Made by a program: the position numbers and the translations under genes. Below the pieces are notes generated by a model. That model was given only the letters and a program-made list of their open reading frames with translations, was not told the origin of the DNA and searched no databases. From Planctomycetota bacterium (GTDB lineage Bacteria; Planctomycetota; UBA1135): a stretch of 6,633 nucleotides of DNA. Shown here one piece after another: positions 1 to 6,460 of the stretch (the stretch's first letter is position 1; each line of letters opens with the position of its first letter). The stretch lies in NCBI GenBank assembly GCA_002746235.1, contig NVWJ01000011.1:56035-62667 (forward strand). Reading direction: 5' to 3'.

Positions 1-1
1 C

Positions 2-157
2 GCTGGCACCACGAGTCGAGCGGAGATGGGGGCAAGGTTGGGTAAAGACGACGTCGTGAGTGCGATCTCATCCGTGACGCCTTTGCAAGAAACCAGCTTG
101 GGAGAAGCGTCGGTCAGAATGAAACCAGCGTTTGGTGGCGGGATCGAGAATGTCTAA
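2..157 (+). CDS. 3' end of an unrecognised protein gene entering from the left edge (partial)
   Basis: The plus-strand frame with codons starting at base 2 is open for 51 codons and stops at TAA 155-157. Its true start lies outside the window. It looks coding: about 24 of 51 codons begin with G, and the product has ordinary protein composition, including the stretches RLGKDDVVSAISSV and PAFGGGIENV at the extreme C-terminus. The other frames over the same bases are richer in Arg/His or in Ser/Pro/Thr/Ala, as expected of shadows. It converges on the DUF58 gene, and the two 3' ends overlap by 90 bases in codon register. I do not recognise the family from this tail, and no signal, membrane segment or catalytic motif is visible in it. 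Evidence is composition and frame only, so confidence is moderate. Confidence 0.6.
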   Translation, partial: AGTTSRAEMGARLGKDDVVSAISSVTPLQETSLGEASVRMKPAFGGGIENV

Positions 158-1273
158 ACGCTGCCGGCCGGCTTCACGAAGGTTGCCGCTTCCGGCGCAA
201 ATCTGAATGCGGAATGCCCGGCGACTGCGCAATCCTTGTGGTGCAGGTTGGGCGGGCTGAGGCGAATCCTTGACCTTATCGATTAAATCGATTTCGGCGA
301 GCTTGGTGAGCACGCCAAATAACCCGCCACGCCCACTTTGTTCTTGTAGGAAGAAAGGGTTTTTGACTCCGGCACAAACCACCTCCACGCGATAATTTCG
401 GCGCAGGAAGAAGTCTGCCAAACTTGCGGTTAAACAAATCGATTGCTCAAATAGGAACTTACCTGATTGATGGCGTGAGGAGGAAACTACCGGAGGGATA
501 AGCTCTAAGCGAATGCTTGGTTTACGAACACCATGTAATTCCTTCAGCATGAGTTGGTTGCGCCGCGCGGTACTTTTCCAGTGAACCTTGCGTTGGCTCA
601 TGCCGGGCCGCCACCTTTTCAGGGAATGAAATTCTTCGGCGTCTTGAAAGCGGCCCACCTGATCCACCAAGGTCTCACGCTCAGGAGGGATCAAGCTTAA
701 AGGGTCACGCAGTGCACCCATTCTTGGAAGAGCGAGTAGGTCGGCAGGCAGCTCCCAGGCGGAAGTCCAACGAATCAGGCCAAAGGGGAAGGTGGATGCA
801 ATGCGCAGACCGTGGCTGTGGAAGCGACCACGTTTCGGCAAACGAAGGCTACCTTCCATCCATTGCGAAGTGCCGGGGGCAATGCTGGCGCGATATGCGA
901 AGAGACCACGTCGTTGGAATTCACTGCCGTGGTAAATCAGGACATCGCGAGCGGTGAATCTGCCGCCCACGTTGTGCAAACCAAAGCGAATAGAGAGTTT
1001 TTCCCATGCAAATCCTGTGGCGGGCTCTAGTCCAGTGGGGAAAATAACTAGGAGGGTTGCACGACCGAGAATCCAGCTGCTGGCAAAGAGCAGAAGCAGC
1101 AGGCTGGTTAATCCGAGGGCTGCTGGTGTCGGCGTGAGTCCATTCATGAACAGAAAGCTCACGCCTATAAATCCACTAACCCAAAGCAATGACTTTGCCA
1201 AAGGAGTCAGTCGCCAATTGATGCCGAGGCATTTGGCTTCTTCTTTTTGCGGGTACGGAGTCGCCGAACTCAT
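68..1273 (-). CDS. DUF58 domain membrane protein, partner of MoxR ATPase
   Basis: A 401-residue protein of the DUF58 family. Two hydrophobic segments near the N-terminus (about residues 24-46 and 51-78) anchor it in the inner membrane. A beta-rich region follows, containing TFPFGLIRW (161-169), typical of the family. The diagnostic DUF58 block is at 214-246, with LKRWRPG, VHWKSTAR and LMLKEL. The region around 275-335 resembles the VWA-like fold that ends these proteins. The tail after about 335 starts with a Pro/Gln-rich linker and ends Arg-rich. Its last 30 codons lie antisense to the convergent gene at the left edge, so the exact C-terminus deserves care. The ATG overlaps the moxR stop codon (ATGA, 1270-1273), implying coupled translation. 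DUF58 proteins are regularly encoded next to MoxR and are thought to act with it in folding or assembling envelope or metal-containing proteins; the specific client here is unknown. Confidence 0.93.
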   Translation of the reverse strand: MSSATPYPQKEEAKCLGINWRLTPLAKSLLWVSGFIGVSFLFMNGLTPTPAALGLTSLLLLLFASSWILGRATLLVIFPTGLEPATGFAWEKLSIRFGLHNVGGRFTARDVLIYHGSEFQRRGLFAYRASIAPGTSQWMEGSLRLPKRGRFHSHGLRIASTFPFGLIRWTSAWELPADLLALPRMGALRDPLSLIPPERETLVDQVGRFQDAEEFHSLKRWRPGMSQRKVHWKSTARRNQLMLKELHGVRKPSIRLELIPPVVSSSRHQSGKFLFEQSICLTASLADFFLRRNYRVEVVCAGVKNPFFLQEQSGRGGLFGVLTKLAEIDLIDKVKDSPQPAQPAPQGLRSRRAFRIQICAGSGNLREAGRQRLDILDPATKRWFHSDRRFSQAGFLQRRHG

Positions 1274-2223
1274 TGTGGCACTTCGACCTCGCTGAGGATG
1301 TTCTCCAAAGCGCCCGTGGTGCCGTGCATGCCGCCTTCATAGGCTGGAGATGGTAAGACGCGATGCGCAATGCATGGAATGAACAAGGACTTGATGTCGT
1401 CGGGGGTGACAAAATCACGGTTGTTGATCAAAGCATTCGCCTGCGTCGCCCGATGCAAGCCTAAAGCCGCACGCGTCGATGCGCCAAGCGCTAGGTGAGG
1501 GTGACGTCGGGTCTCCTCGATGAGGTCGAGAAGGTAATCGAGTAGATCGTCATCGTAATGCACCTCAGCAACGGCTTGAATGAGTTCGTCAAGTTCGGCT
1601 CCAGTGATGCATGGCTGGACCGCATCGACCGGGTCACTGAGCCCGCGCCCTTGCAAAACTTCCTTGGCGATTTCGCGTTCCGGGTGTCCCAAGCTTAGGC
1701 GCAACATGAAGCGGTCAAGCTGCGATTCGGGAAGAGGATAAGTGCCTTCGAACTCCATGGGGTTCTGCGTTGCAATCACGAAAAATGGTTGCGGCAGTTC
1801 ATGGCGTTCTCCATCGACTGAAATGGACTTCTCACTCATCGCTTCGAGCAAGGCTGATTGCGTCCGCGGAGAGGTGCGGTTCAATTCGTCGGCGAGCAAG
1901 ATGTTGTGAAACACCGGTCCGCGGGTGAAGCGAAAAGTGCTTTCTTGGTTGTCCCAGATGCTGACCCCAAGGACATCGCTTGGCAGAAGATCCGAGGTGA
2001 ACTGAATGCGTTGAAAATCAAGGCCAAGTGCTTTCGCAAGTGCTCGTGCCAAGGTTGTCTTGCCGGTTCCAGGGACGTCTTCCAATAAAATGTGACCACC
2101 GGCTAGTAAACCAACAAGGCATAATCGAATGGCCTCTTCTTTGCCGCGCACGGCTTGACCAACAGTGGAAACTAAATCTTCAAGCCGCTGCAAAGGCAGA
2201 CGGAGTTGCAAATTATTTGTCAT
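1270..2223 (-). CDS. MoxR-family AAA+ ATPase
   Basis: A 317-residue AAA+ ATPase of the MoxR family, full length for the group. Visible motifs in order: Walker A in EDVPGTGKTTLA (48-59), Walker B in ILLADELNR (108-116, acidic pair D112-E113), sensor 1 in FVIATQNP (148-155), the arginine-finger region LPESQLDRF (164-172), and sensor 2 in LGASTRAAL (246-254, R251). The C-terminal helical lid carries the usual VTPDDIK (272-278) and HRVL (287-290). MoxR proteins are cytoplasmic hexameric chaperone-like ATPases working with DUF58 or VWA proteins at the membrane; the client is not deducible here. The ATG at 2223 directly follows the TAA of the upstream small gene (TAAATG) with no Shine-Dalgarno sequence, so it is probably translated by coupling. 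Its stop overlaps the DUF58 start by four bases. Family assignment is very secure. Confidence 0.97.
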   Translation of the reverse strand: MTNNLQLRLPLQRLEDLVSTVGQAVRGKEEAIRLCLVGLLAGGHILLEDVPGTGKTTLARALAKALGLDFQRIQFTSDLLPSDVLGVSIWDNQESTFRFTRGPVFHNILLADELNRTSPRTQSALLEAMSEKSISVDGERHELPQPFFVIATQNPMEFEGTYPLPESQLDRFMLRLSLGHPEREIAKEVLQGRGLSDPVDAVQPCITGAELDELIQAVAEVHYDDDLLDYLLDLIEETRRHPHLALGASTRAALGLHRATQANALINNRDFVTPDDIKSLFIPCIAHRVLPSPAYEGGMHGTTGALENILSEVEVPQ

Positions 2224-2580
2224 TTAGGGAGTGTTGTTTTTACGCTGTTGCATGAACTCATCCAAACTTCCATGAAAGGATTCAAGTTCTTTCGGCGTAT
2301 CAGCGTCTGCTTTAGGCGCTTGCGGTTCTGAAGTTACTGAATCAGAACCTTGCGTTGACGGAAAGGGAAAGCCAAATGGGGTTTTCGGCATACGACGTTT
2401 TGGTCCAATACCAAGTGCGCTCAATAGCAAGAAAATGAGTCCAACGGTTAAAGTAAACAGTAGAACAAAAAAGGCCAACAGCAAAAAGAAAACAGTGAAT
2501 ACCAGGCGCAGGATGCCTCCCACAAAACCGGTCCGAGGAGCGGGGCCAGGCATGGTGGCGTGAAGGAAGGGACGCGGCAT
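2224..2580 (-). CDS. small two-helix membrane protein, upstream of moxR
   Basis: A 118-residue protein I do not recognise. Residues 21-59 are almost wholly hydrophobic (rich in Phe, Leu, Val). At 39 residues with a small break near TLTVG (43-47), this fits a membrane hairpin better than one helix. Arg residues before it (R5, R16, R25) and KRR after it (61-63) put both ends in the cytoplasm by the positive-inside rule. The tail from 64 onward is polar, rich in Pro, Ser, Asp and Glu, and probably disordered apart from a possible terminal helix (97-113). The TAA abuts the moxR ATG, so it is likely co-translated with moxR and may belong functionally to the MoxR-DUF58 module. Start choice is uncertain: neither ATG 2580 nor in-frame ATG 2553 (Met10) has a good ribosome binding site. 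Coding status is supported by the membrane profile and junction, not by homology. Confidence 0.75.
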   Translation of the reverse strand: MPRPFLHATMPGPAPRTGFVGGILRLVFTVFFLLLAFFVLLFTLTVGLIFLLLSALGIGPKRRMPKTPFGFPFPSTQGSDSVTSEPQAPKADADTPKELESFHGSLDEFMQQRKNNTP

Positions 2581-2643
2581 GCCCTAGATTACGCGGCTAC
2601 GATCCCTTTGGCAGCGGATCTTGACGACTTCTCGGAGTTCCGG
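2581..2643 (-). other. 63-base spacer between glycan-type and MoxR-type genes
   Basis: Longest gap within the minus-strand series. It contains a small inverted repeat, GATCC at 2601-2605 and GGATC at 2616-2620 with a 10-base loop. There is no following T-run, so it is not a convincing terminator. A poor sigma-70-like pair on the minus strand (CTGCCA, 17 bases, TAATCT) ends only a few bases before the ATG at 2580. The spacer could separate two transcription units, or the six genes could be one operon; the sequence does not decide. Confidence 0.3.
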
Positions 2644-3870
2644 TTAAGTGCAGGGATGAACCTGTGGGAATAGACCCAGCTCCGCCATGTTCTTTCTGAT
2701 TTCAACTTCATAGACCGGATTCATTAAGATCACTTGGGTCGGTTGAATTTCTTGTAAGTCCATGGGATTAACCACTGGATGCCCGGTTCCCGGCATGAAT
2801 TTCCCCTGTTTAAAAGGGTTGATGTCGACGGCCGCTACAATTTCGTCTTGTAAACCCAAAGTGGTCAAAAAGGATACACCCTTGGAGCCTCCGCCCCAAA
2901 TTACGGTGCGTTCGCCTTGTTGGTGGAGCAGGCCCAATCTATGCCGATAACCCTCAATTTTCCGACGACAGATTTGGGTGAATCCAAGGATGTCCGCCCG
3001 ATTGTCCAACTGATCCCGCTCGATGGTCCACTTCGTTTGGGTGGCAGTTTCTGCAGGCACCGCCGATAAACTCAAATACTGGTCGTCGTACTCCCGATGT
3101 AAGGAAGTCACCTCGAATCCACAGCGACGAAAAAGGCGCGCGAGGGTTCCGATACTGAAGTAGGAGCAATGTTCGTAAAAGATATCCCAAAACGCGCCTT
3201 CGGTCCAAATACGTTTGGAGTCTGGCAAGTCAAAGGTCAAGGGGATGTCGCGGGGCCCAGGACTTTCCGCAATCGCCTGGCGAATGTCATTGAGGAAATG
3301 CGCAACCTCTGCAACATGCTCGAGAGTGTGGCGACAGCAGAGGAAATCAGGTTTGCATTGCATATGCTTTTTCTGGAAAAACTCCTGATGAAAGTCCAGC
3401 CGGTCAGTGAGTTCCGATGGCAGTCGCTCCGGTACATAAGCCGGATCCACGCCAACCCCTCGGTTCTCTCCAAGCGCGCAAAGCGAGGCGAGATATTCTC
3501 CCTTGCCACACCCAATTTCTAAAATCGTCTTGTTACGTAAATCAAAACGCTCGATGGCGCTTTGTGCGAGTCCTTTTGCAAAAGCGGAGAAGGTCGGTGA
3601 GAAGCCCTGCGTTTCCTCATAGCCGGACGAATAATCTAAGTCTGCGGCATCGAATAGAGTATTCATTACGAAACCGCAAGTTTTGCACGAGGCTAGTTGT
3701 AGATCACCACGTGGAATGCCCATGGCTTCTTCACGAGTTGGCATGAGTTGGCAGTCATGCACCGGGATTTGCTCGACACGATAAAAAGACTGCATTCCCA
3801 ATGCGCCGCAGCACGGACATGCTTGGTGCGGCAAGTCGCCAATGCTGAAGTTCGGACCAGAGGCTCGCAT
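2644..3870 (-). CDS. Class I SAM-dependent C-methyltransferase, TylC3/TcaB9-like (divergent copy)
   Basis: A 408-residue protein with the three-part layout of sugar C-methyltransferases. An N-terminal zinc-binding domain has CPCC (C18, C21) and CKTC (C62, C65). A SAM-binding Rossmann core has motif I ILEIGCGKGEYL (116-127) and an HTLEHV block (181-186). The C-terminal domain has a second nucleotide-type glycine motif, IWGGGSKG (324-331), and KQGKFMPG (354-361). The FYEHCSYFS block (231-239) corresponds to the YHEH catalytic block of the neighbouring paralogue; Glu233-His234 are kept but the Tyr position is Phe. Characterised relatives methylate carbon 3 of NDP-4-keto-deoxysugars; whether this copy does so is unproven. 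It starts 15 bases after the stop of the upstream methyltransferase, with the best ribosome binding site in the window. Likely cytoplasmic and in the same operon. Family assignment is strong, substrate unknown. Confidence 0.9.
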   Translation of the reverse strand: MRASGPNFSIGDLPHQACPCCGALGMQSFYRVEQIPVHDCQLMPTREEAMGIPRGDLQLASCKTCGFVMNTLFDAADLDYSSGYEETQGFSPTFSAFAKGLAQSAIERFDLRNKTILEIGCGKGEYLASLCALGENRGVGVDPAYVPERLPSELTDRLDFHQEFFQKKHMQCKPDFLCCRHTLEHVAEVAHFLNDIRQAIAESPGPRDIPLTFDLPDSKRIWTEGAFWDIFYEHCSYFSIGTLARLFRRCGFEVTSLHREYDDQYLSLSAVPAETATQTKWTIERDQLDNRADILGFTQICRRKIEGYRHRLGLLHQQGERTVIWGGGSKGVSFLTTLGLQDEIVAAVDINPFKQGKFMPGTGHPVVNPMDLQEIQPTQVILMNPVYEVEIRKNMAELGLFPQVHPCT

Positions 3871-3873
3871 GCG

Positions 3874-3881
3874 CTTCCCTC
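3874..3881 (-). promoter_or_regulatory. Shine-Dalgarno site of the methyltransferase starting at 3870
   Basis: GAGGGAAG on the minus strand, with its GAGG core about seven bases before the ATG at 3870. It lies in the 15-base gap after the preceding stop codon and supports this start. It is the only clear Shine-Dalgarno sequence among the minus-strand genes here. Confidence 0.7.
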
Positions 3882-3885
3882 GGTG

Positions 3886-5166
3886 TTAACTCGAGTGGAT
3901 GTGCGGGAACGGCACAGGAAGGATGAATTTCCCGCCGCAGTCGGTGTACGCTTTTTGCTGCGCCAAAATCTCTTCACGAAAATTCCAAGACAGCAACAAC
4001 AAATAATCGGGTGCATCATTGGTTAAATGCTCCGGGGCGTAAACTGGTAAATGCACCCCAGGCATTTGTTTCCCTTGTTTATGCAAACTTTTGTCCACCA
4101 CGTAATCCAACAGGTCGTCGCCGATTCCTGCATAATTCAATAGCACGCATCCTTTTGCCGCTGCACCGTAGGCTGCAATGCGAGCACCACCGCTTTTCAA
4201 CTTCTTGAGGAGCTGACGTAAATCCTCCACGAGGTGCTTCACGTTTTGGGCAAAGTCCGCGTAGTATTCGAAACCCAGCATGCCCGCCATTTCTTCTTCA
4301 CGCAAAAACCTCAACTTTGCCATGCTCGGAGAAGCGATTTTGGCCACGGTAATTCGAATCGAACCTCCGTGAGTGGGCAGGGCCTCCACATCGTTCAGGA
4401 ATAGACCATGACGATGAAACAGGGCTTCCAATGCATGCACTGAAAAGTAGCAAAGGTGCTCATGGTAAATGGTGTCGAACTCAGTGTGATCGATGAGTTC
4501 TTTGAGGTATGGCATTTCGAATACAGCGATGCCATCGTCCTTAAGGAGTGCGGCAACGCCAGCGACAAAATCATTGGTGTCGGTGGAATGAGCCAAAACA
4601 TTGTTTCCAAGAATAAGGTCTGCAGTCTTGCCTTGGCTGACCAAGTGATGCGCCAACTCCTCGGAAAAGAATTCTACTAAGGTTGGAACGCCTGACATTA
4701 CGGCGGCTGCAGCGGGCCCTTCAGCCGGGTCGATTCCCAAGGACGGGATCCCCGCCTGAACAAAGTTCTTCAACAGGCATCCATCGTTGCTAGCAAGTTC
4801 TACAACTAAACTTTGACTGTCCAATTCCCGTTTTTGCATGAGGTTTTGTGCATGCATGCAGCAATGCTCTACCCAAGCATCGGAAACGGAGGAGTAGTAG
4901 GGGTAATCATCTTGAAACAAATCCTCAGCGCGTACGGTTTCAAGAATCTGCACCAACGTGCAACCGGAGCAAAATACCAACTCCAATGGGAAATAGGGCT
5001 CGGGGTCCAAATAGTTGCTTCGGTCGAGAAAACGCGCGACCAAAGGGGTGGCTCCAAGATTCAAGATCGACTGCAATTGCCCCTGGCCGCAAGAACGACA
5101 AACGGGTTCAGGACGAGAGTTCGGGGCGCCTTCGGGCGAAGAATTGGAGTGAGAAATGGAGGCCAT
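3886..5166 (-). CDS. Class I SAM-dependent sugar-type C-methyltransferase, TylC3/TcaB9-like (canonical copy)
   Basis: A 426-residue protein with all hallmarks of the NDP-sugar C-methyltransferase family. The zinc-binding N-domain has CRSC (C23, C26) and CSGC (C66, C69). A YPYYSS block (88-93) matches the region that supplies an active-site Tyr in TcaB9. SAM motif I is VVELASNDGCLL (121-132). NNVLAHS (188-194) carries the conserved His193, and the catalytic block IYHEHLCYFS (233-242) holds Tyr234, Glu236 and His237. The C-terminal domain has HGGSIRI (266-272), YGAAAKG (333-339), KQGKQMPG (363-370) and LSWNFREEIL (392-401). In characterised relatives the His acts as base for methylation at C3 of an NDP-4-keto-deoxysugar. 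The start is the first ATG after an in-frame TAG, but lacks a Shine-Dalgarno sequence. It sits 62 bases after the glycosyltransferase and 15 before its paralogue, consistent with a surface-glycan operon. The exact sugar is unknown. Confidence 0.93.
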   Translation of the reverse strand: MASISHSNSSPEGAPNSRPEPVCRSCGQGQLQSILNLGATPLVARFLDRSNYLDPEPYFPLELVFCSGCTLVQILETVRAEDLFQDDYPYYSSVSDAWVEHCCMHAQNLMQKRELDSQSLVVELASNDGCLLKNFVQAGIPSLGIDPAEGPAAAAVMSGVPTLVEFFSEELAHHLVSQGKTADLILGNNVLAHSTDTNDFVAGVAALLKDDGIAVFEMPYLKELIDHTEFDTIYHEHLCYFSVHALEALFHRHGLFLNDVEALPTHGGSIRITVAKIASPSMAKLRFLREEEMAGMLGFEYYADFAQNVKHLVEDLRQLLKKLKSGGARIAAYGAAAKGCVLLNYAGIGDDLLDYVVDKSLHKQGKQMPGVHLPVYAPEHLTNDAPDYLLLLSWNFREEILAQQKAYTDCGGKFILPVPFPHIHSS

Positions 5167-5228
5167 GAGGAGAATCTGGACCTATTTCTAGAGTCCATCA
5201 TGTCCTATCGGCGGATAACGAAGTATTC
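5167..5228 (-). other. 62-base spacer between glycosyltransferase and methyltransferase
   Basis: No gene. The spacer holds a short inverted repeat, TATC at 5206-5209 and GATA at 5214-5217, within CCTATCGGCGGATAAC. A GGAC/GTCC pair flanks the middle of the spacer. There is no T-run, so no terminator is claimed. It is short enough for read-through from the upstream gene. Confidence 0.3.
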
Positions 5229-6374
5229 CTAAATTGAATCAAGGGTTGCCGCAGCAACCGATCCCAGGTGTTCAATACGTTCCAACAGGCCATCTCCCGG
5301 CTTCAGCCCAGCGATTTTCATCACCTGAAGAATTCGGTGCGCATGATCGTGATGGCGCAGCATATGCGCAACATTGCGTCGCCCGATTTTGGCGCGCCGC
5401 TCAGGTTGCTGGTCGAGCTCTTGCATAGTCCGGACAAAGTCTGCTGGGGAGCCATCGACCGTTATGAAGACTTCGTCATGCGGAAAGAATTCCTTGAAAT
5501 TGGCAGCATCGGTAGGCGGGCCAAGCATGACCGTTCCTGCTGCAGCACCTTCAAAAAAACGAAAACCGATTTCATGTTGATGACCGACGGCATGATTTCC
5601 TGCTTTGGCTTCTTGCACCATGAAGTACCGCGAGCGTTGAATTAAATCAATCAAGTGTTCCCTATGTTCAATATGGTTTTGAAAGGGAGCGTTTCCAGCT
5701 GTGTCGAAGAGATAAAAGCGTCCACTATCGCGCGACCATTGATGGAATGCCGTGTGCAATTCCGTCTCACGTCGGCCCATCCAATAGAGGTCGATGGTGC
5801 GAGGGCGGATTTCCGTTTTTCCATCTAGACCAAATGGAGTAAAGCGTAAGGTGTCCACGGAAGGCGGCAAATGGAAGCAGGGCACCCCGGTAAGCTTTTC
5901 TAAAGGTGCTACAGTTTCACTGCATCCGACCAAGAGGAAATCGCAGGTGCGCAAGCAGGCCAGCGCCAGTGGACGCAACTCTAAATCCTTGACCCACAAC
6001 TCTTCCATGAAGCAGGTTTTGCGTTTGGCAATTCCATCGCGGGTGAACAGTGGCAGGAGGGTCGAGAGATCACCCACTCCCTGGCAGCCAATAAATAGGA
6101 GTTCATGCGGGCTCCCATTTAGAGGTAGGGAGGGAGTGAAACTGCGCGCAAGCCGCGAAGAACCGTTACGAAAGAAAAACCGAGCGGATTTGGCTTGCAG
6201 CTCTGAGGGGAAGCCAGATCCTTCGGGAACGAGGAGGGTGGCATCGTCCAATGCGCACGCTAAATCTTCTAGTAGGTAAAGAAGAGCCCGCGAACGCACC
6301 GGGGAAAGGCCGCGGCAGGAGGCGAACACCATCTTGCGCGGTTCATGTAGCTCAGCGGTTGGAAACCAGGACAC
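5229..6374 (-). CDS. Glycosyltransferase, GT4/CgeB-like (glycosyl transferases group 1)
   Basis: A 381-residue predicted cytoplasmic glycosyltransferase with a GT-B type layout. The N-terminal half starts with a beta strand KMVFASCRGLSP (14-25) and contains LLFIGCQGVGDLS (92-104). A linker with HLPPSVDT (168-175) leads into a C-terminal half with IDLYWMGRRE (194-203). The donor-binding block HEIGFRFFEGAAAGTVMLG (267-285) has the acidic residues E268 and E275 seen in GT4-like enzymes. The last helical part, NVAHMLRHHDHAHRILQVM (334-352), matches the C-terminal end typical of this group. The start is uncertain. The first available codon is GTG at 6374, just after an in-frame TAG; ATG at 6332 (Met15) begins right before the first strand and would give 367 residues. 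Neither has a good ribosome binding site. It is the first gene of the minus-strand series, upstream of two sugar-type methyltransferases, so a role in a surface glycan is likely. Donor and acceptor are unknown. Confidence 0.85.
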   Translation of the reverse strand: MSWFPTAELHEPRKMVFASCRGLSPVRSRALLYLLEDLACALDDATLLVPEGSGFPSELQAKSARFFFRNGSSRLARSFTPSLPLNGSPHELLFIGCQGVGDLSTLLPLFTRDGIAKRKTCFMEELWVKDLELRPLALACLRTCDFLLVGCSETVAPLEKLTGVPCFHLPPSVDTLRFTPFGLDGKTEIRPRTIDLYWMGRRETELHTAFHQWSRDSGRFYLFDTAGNAPFQNHIEHREHLIDLIQRSRYFMVQEAKAGNHAVGHQHEIGFRFFEGAAAGTVMLGPPTDAANFKEFFPHDEVFITVDGSPADFVRTMQELDQQPERRAKIGRRNVAHMLRHHDHAHRILQVMKIAGLKPGDGLLERIEHLGSVAAATLDSI

Positions 6375-6460
6375 GTGGAGAGCCTATCAAGATGGAGATA
6401 GACGGGCAAAGAGCCGTGCTTAACTGTTATCCTGGCTATCCTTGGGGAAACCCACACATC
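6375..6460. promoter_or_regulatory. Divergent intergenic region, presumed promoters for both directions
   Basis: An 86-base spacer separates the minus-strand glycosyltransferase start from the plus-strand thioredoxin-like gene start, so promoters for both are expected here. Two small structures are visible. CTATC (6384-6388) and GATAG (6397-6401) form an inverted repeat with an 8-base gap, ten bases from the GTG start. TATCCT occurs twice in direct repeat (6428-6433 and 6437-6442), on the side of the plus-strand gene. No convincing -35/-10 pair stands out. A GGGGAA stretch at 6444-6449 may serve as a distant Shine-Dalgarno for the ATG at 6461. The assignment rests on gene layout. Confidence 0.45.

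Noticed and set aside
48..57. Perfect 10-base palindrome ACGACGTCGT as a protein binding site.
   Set aside because: It lies inside coding sequence, has no loop or flanking structure, and a palindrome of this length can arise by chance.
1..71. Minus-strand ATG at 71 overlapping the DUF58 stop (ATGA), as the start of a next operon gene such as a transglutaminase.
   Set aside because: The 23 codons visible are Arg/Pro/Ser-rich with only one G-first codon, no membrane segment appears, and the same bases carry a plus-strand frame with much better coding character.
1..124. Another open minus-strand frame that would join the DUF58 frame if one base of the AAA at 122-124 were absent, suggesting a frameshifted DUF58 C-terminus.
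   Set aside because: Its Ser/Pro/Thr/Ala-rich product is what the antisense of a G-first coding frame gives; the plus-strand gene explains it better. It remains a minor alternative.
954..1295. Plus-strand open frame of 113 codons antisense to the DUF58 N-terminal region.
   Set aside because: Composition and lack of motifs mark it as a shadow of the membrane segments and first domain of DUF58.
2601..2620. Inverted repeat GATCC...GGATC as a terminator after the methyltransferase gene.
   Set aside because: Only five base pairs, ten-base loop and no T-run on either side.
3169..3522. Plus-strand open frame of 117 codons antisense to the divergent methyltransferase.
   Set aside because: No motif or ribosome binding site; the minus strand carries SAM motif I and the catalytic block here.
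4813..5232. Plus-strand open frame of 139 codons antisense to the canonical methyltransferase.
   Set aside because: No domain or signal seen, and the opposite strand encodes the zinc-binding and SAM motifs over the same bases.
5794..6279. Plus-strand open frame of 161 codons antisense to the glycosyltransferase gene.
   Set aside because: Product is Arg/Lys/Ser-rich with no recognisable motif; it lies wholly inside a well-supported gene on the other strand.
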